In this document: positions 59,898 to 61,522 of the stretch, one piece after another | How positions within the stretch are numbered: position 1 is the first letter of the stretch | Layout of the letters: every line of letters starts with the position of its first letter | Assembly (NCBI GenBank): GCA_949290395.1 | Contig: CASERQ010000006.1 | Coordinates: 1-61,522, forward strand | Direction: 5' to 3' | Length of the DNA stretch: 61,522 bases | DNA from: an uncultured bacterium | GTDB lineage: Bacteria > Bacillota_I > Bacilli_A > RFN20 > CAG-826 | The notes under the pieces: generated by a model | Seen by the model: the letters and a program-made list of their open reading frames with translations, nothing else | Databases searched by the model: none | Told to the model about the DNA's origin: nothing | Program-made: the position numbers and the translations under genes

Positions 59898-61196
59898 ATG
59901 GATATTTTAGACATAATCGGTAAAAAAAGAGATAAAAAAGAACTTACAAGAGAAGAAATTCATTATTTTATTAAACATTATGTAGATGGTGAAATTAAAG
60001 ATTATCAAGCCAGTGCTTTATTGATGGCAATTTATTTAAATGGAATGAACGACCTTGAAATTTCTTATCTTACAGATGAAATGAAAAATAGCGGCGACAC
60101 TTTAGATTTAAGCGATATTCCTGGAATTAAAGTCGATAAACATTCAACAGGTGGCGTTGGTGATAAAGTTTCACTTGTTTTAGGACCAATGGTTGCTTCT
60201 TTAGGCGCAAAGTTAGCTAAAATGAGTGGAAGAGGTTTAGGTCATACTGGCGGAACTCTTGATAAACTTGAATCAATCCCAGGATGTCGAATTGATTTAA
60301 GTGAAGAAGAATTCAAAAAACAAGTTAGAGAAATTGGTATTGCTATTATTGGACAAAATGAAGAATTAGATCCTGCAGACAAAAAACTTTATGCTTTAAG
60401 GGATGTTACTGGTACAGTTGCTTCAATTCCTTTAATTGCTAGTAGTATTATGTCTAAAAAATTAGCAAGCGGAGCTGATTCAATATTACTTGATGTTAAA
60501 TTCGGTAGTGGCGCTTTTATGAAAAACATGAAAGATGCTAGAAAACTTGCTGTTACAATGGTTAACATCGGTAAAAACCTTGGAAAAGATGTCAAAGCAG
60601 AAGTTACTGATATGGATCAGCCTCTAGGTTACGCTGTCGGAAATAATTTAGAAGTAAAAGAAGTTATTGATACTTTACATGGACATGGTCCAAAAGATTT
60701 AACTGAACTATGTTTAAATAGTGGTTCAATTATGCTCGTTCAAGCTAAAATCTTTAATAATGAAAATGATGCTAAAATTGCTTTAAAAGAAAATATTCAA
60801 AACGGAAAAGCTTTTGAGAAATTCGTAGAATTTATTTCTAGACAAGGTGGAGACAAAGAATACTTGTATCACCCTGAAAAATTTGAAGTCGCTAGTAACA
60901 TTATTGAGCTTTATAGTAAAAAAGCAGGGTATGTTAATAGAATTGATGCTTTAACTATTGGAGAAAGTTCAATGAAATTGGGCGGCGGAAGAGAAACACT
61001 AGACGATATTATTGATATGTCAGCTGGTATTGTCTTAAACAAAAAAATTGGCGATAAGGTTGAAAAAGGTGAATTAATAGCGACCTTATATACTAATAAA
61101 GATAATACTGAAGAAATTGAAAAGAATGTTATTGAGGCTTTTGATATCAAAAAAACATTCAAGCCTAATAAGTTTGAGGGAATATTGATTGAATAA
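59898..61196 (+). CDS. pdp: pyrimidine-nucleoside phosphorylase
   Basis: 432 residues. Splits uridine or thymidine with phosphate. DKHSTGGVGDKVSLVLGP is the family signature; MSGRGLGHTGGTLDKLESIP and the phosphate-binding region follow, and VKFGSGAFMKNMKDA holds the substrate Lys. The C-terminal domain (INKKIGDKVEKGE-like, here LNKKIGDKVEKGELIATLY) is complete. AAAGGAAA precedes the ATG. Works with thymidine kinase (19962-20540) in pyrimidine salvage. Followed by a strong terminator. Confidence 0.96.
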   Translation: MDILDIIGKKRDKKELTREEIHYFIKHYVDGEIKDYQASALLMAIYLNGMNDLEISYLTDEMKNSGDTLDLSDIPGIKVDKHSTGGVGDKVSLVLGPMVASLGAKLAKMSGRGLGHTGGTLDKLESIPGCRIDLSEEEFKKQVREIGIAIIGQNEELDPADKKLYALRDVTGTVASIPLIASSIMSKKLASGADSILLDVKFGSGAFMKNMKDARKLAVTMVNIGKNLGKDVKAEVTDMDQPLGYAVGNNLEVKEVIDTLHGHGPKDLTELCLNSGSIMLVQAKIFNNENDAKIALKENIQNGKAFEKFVEFISRQGGDKEYLYHPEKFEVASNIIELYSKKAGYVNRIDALTIGESSMKLGGGRETLDDIIDMSAGIVLNKKIGDKVEKGELIATLYTNKDNTEEIEKNVIEAFDIKKTFKPNKFEGILIE

Positions 61197-61198
61197 GT

Positions 61199-61225
61199 GG
61201 AAGAGCTGATTAGCTCTTCCTTTTT
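61199..61225 (+). terminator. strong terminator after pdp
   Basis: GGAAGAGCT (61199-61207) and AGCTCTTCC (61212-61220), loop GATT, then five T. Confidence 0.93.
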
Positions 61226-61364
61226 AAAATTAAGATAATATTAATAAATATAAATTTTCTATAATAAAATCCAGCGAATTTAGATAGATTTATACCTAAA
61301 TCCACTGAATTTTTTCTTTCAAAAGAATTTTTTCAAAAAAAGATAAAAAAATTAAAAAAAACTC

Positions 61365-61401
61365 TTGCGTTAATTTTTAATAGGGAGTAGTATTATTGAG
61401 C
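61365..61401 (+). promoter_or_regulatory. stable-RNA promoter of a probable rRNA operon
   Basis: -35 TTGCGT (61365-61370), 17-base spacer, -10 TAGTAT (61388-61393), then TATTGAGC (61394-61401). A-tracts (UP-like; TTTTTTCAAAAAAAGA and AATTAAAAAAAA) lie directly upstream. Nearly the same as the tRNA-Asn/Glu promoter. Confidence 0.8.
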
Positions 61402-61522
61402 ACGCGTTAAGTGAGTAACTCGTGTGCAAGAGATCTTTGAAAACTAAATAGATGTACAAACAAACAACGTCAATTTATTAAGGAAACCAAAATTTATATT
61501 CGTCAGAATATTTTGAACTAGA
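61400..61522 (+). other. 5' leader of a probable rRNA operon (16S expected just past the right edge)
   Basis: The predicted transcript begins near 61400 with a hairpin GCACGCG/CGTGTGC (61400-61406/61421-61427), followed by GATCTTTGAAAACT (61432-61445), which closely resembles the antitermination/boxA-like leader word (CTTTGAAAACT) seen before 16S genes in Bacillota. No coding frame is present, and the 16S start motif (GAGTTTGATC) is not reached before base 61522. The rRNA identity is inference from promoter, leader words and position. Confidence 0.7.

Noticed and set aside
1-61522. CRISPR array, integrase, insertion sequence or phage genes
   Set aside because: No regularly spaced repeats, no transposase or integrase motifs, and no att-like duplications at the tRNA genes were found.
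1-61522. Reassigned TGA (Trp), as in Mollicutes
   Set aside because: Complete proteins end at TGA (GNAT-Ogt, the catalytic ABC subunit) and their Trp residues use TGG.

Overview
The window is low-GC (roughly one third G+C), gene-dense bacterial chromosome with almost everything on the + strand. TGA is used as a stop (for example at 6000-6002 and 45858-45860), so this is genetic code 11, not the Mycoplasma code. Several features point to Bacillota: the dxs-ispH-uppS, rimP-nusA-ylxR-infB-rbfA and rpsO/pnp clusters, a CcpA-type cre site, an RNase J family protein, a heterodimeric ABC exporter and short intergenic spaces. Together with the BspA-like, Big_2 and serpin lipoproteins they suggest a host-associated, probably uncultured gut member of the Bacilli/Erysipelotrichia side of the phylum. 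The lineage is inference; the gene content is seen.

Layout. 1-4.9 kb is an accessory surface and toxin-like region: a BspA-like leucine-rich-repeat protein running off the left edge and broken by a 16-bp tandem duplication, a lipoprotein with Ig-like domains and a barnase-like C-terminus, a Fic protein, and a decayed HipA/CtkA-like kinase. 5-14 kb has a GNAT-Ogt fusion, a sigma/anti-sigma pair whose extracellular part is built of fibronectin-like repeats, a serpin lipoprotein, an HTH membrane protein and two M18 aminopeptidases. 14.4-19.8 kb holds a CvpA-like protein and two giant paralogous membrane proteins with repeated short helices and a shared C-terminal domain of unknown function. 20-28 kb has thymidine kinase, two CNNM/CorC proteins, a guanylate-kinase-like protein and a compact Tad-like pilus locus. 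28-34.9 kb has tRNA-Glu and tRNA-Asn, acyl carrier protein, an EF-G-like GTPase behind a perfect cre palindrome, and the isoprenoid cluster. 35-39.7 kb is the nusA-infB operon, with a candidate NusA-controlled terminator in its leader. 40-52 kb has ttcA, ribF, rpsO, an ABC exporter pair, uppP, a CAT-like protein, pnp, yfcE and an RNase J homologue that has lost its metal ligands. 52-61 kb has ftsK, acpS, pulA, plsC, an rRNA m5C methyltransferase and pyrimidine-nucleoside phosphorylase. The window ends inside the leader of what is very probably an rRNA operon.

How it works together. dxs, ispH, uppS and uppP supply and recycle the undecaprenyl carrier. acpP, acpS and plsC belong to lipid synthesis. 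tdk and pdp are pyrimidine salvage. pnp with the RNase J-like protein suggests an RNA-decay group. Regulatory signals are unusually legible: extended -10 boxes (TGnTATAAT), several genes whose -10 box lies about 7 bases before the start codon (probable leaderless mRNAs), and a stable-RNA promoter shared almost word for word by the tRNA-Asn/Glu unit and the rRNA leader.
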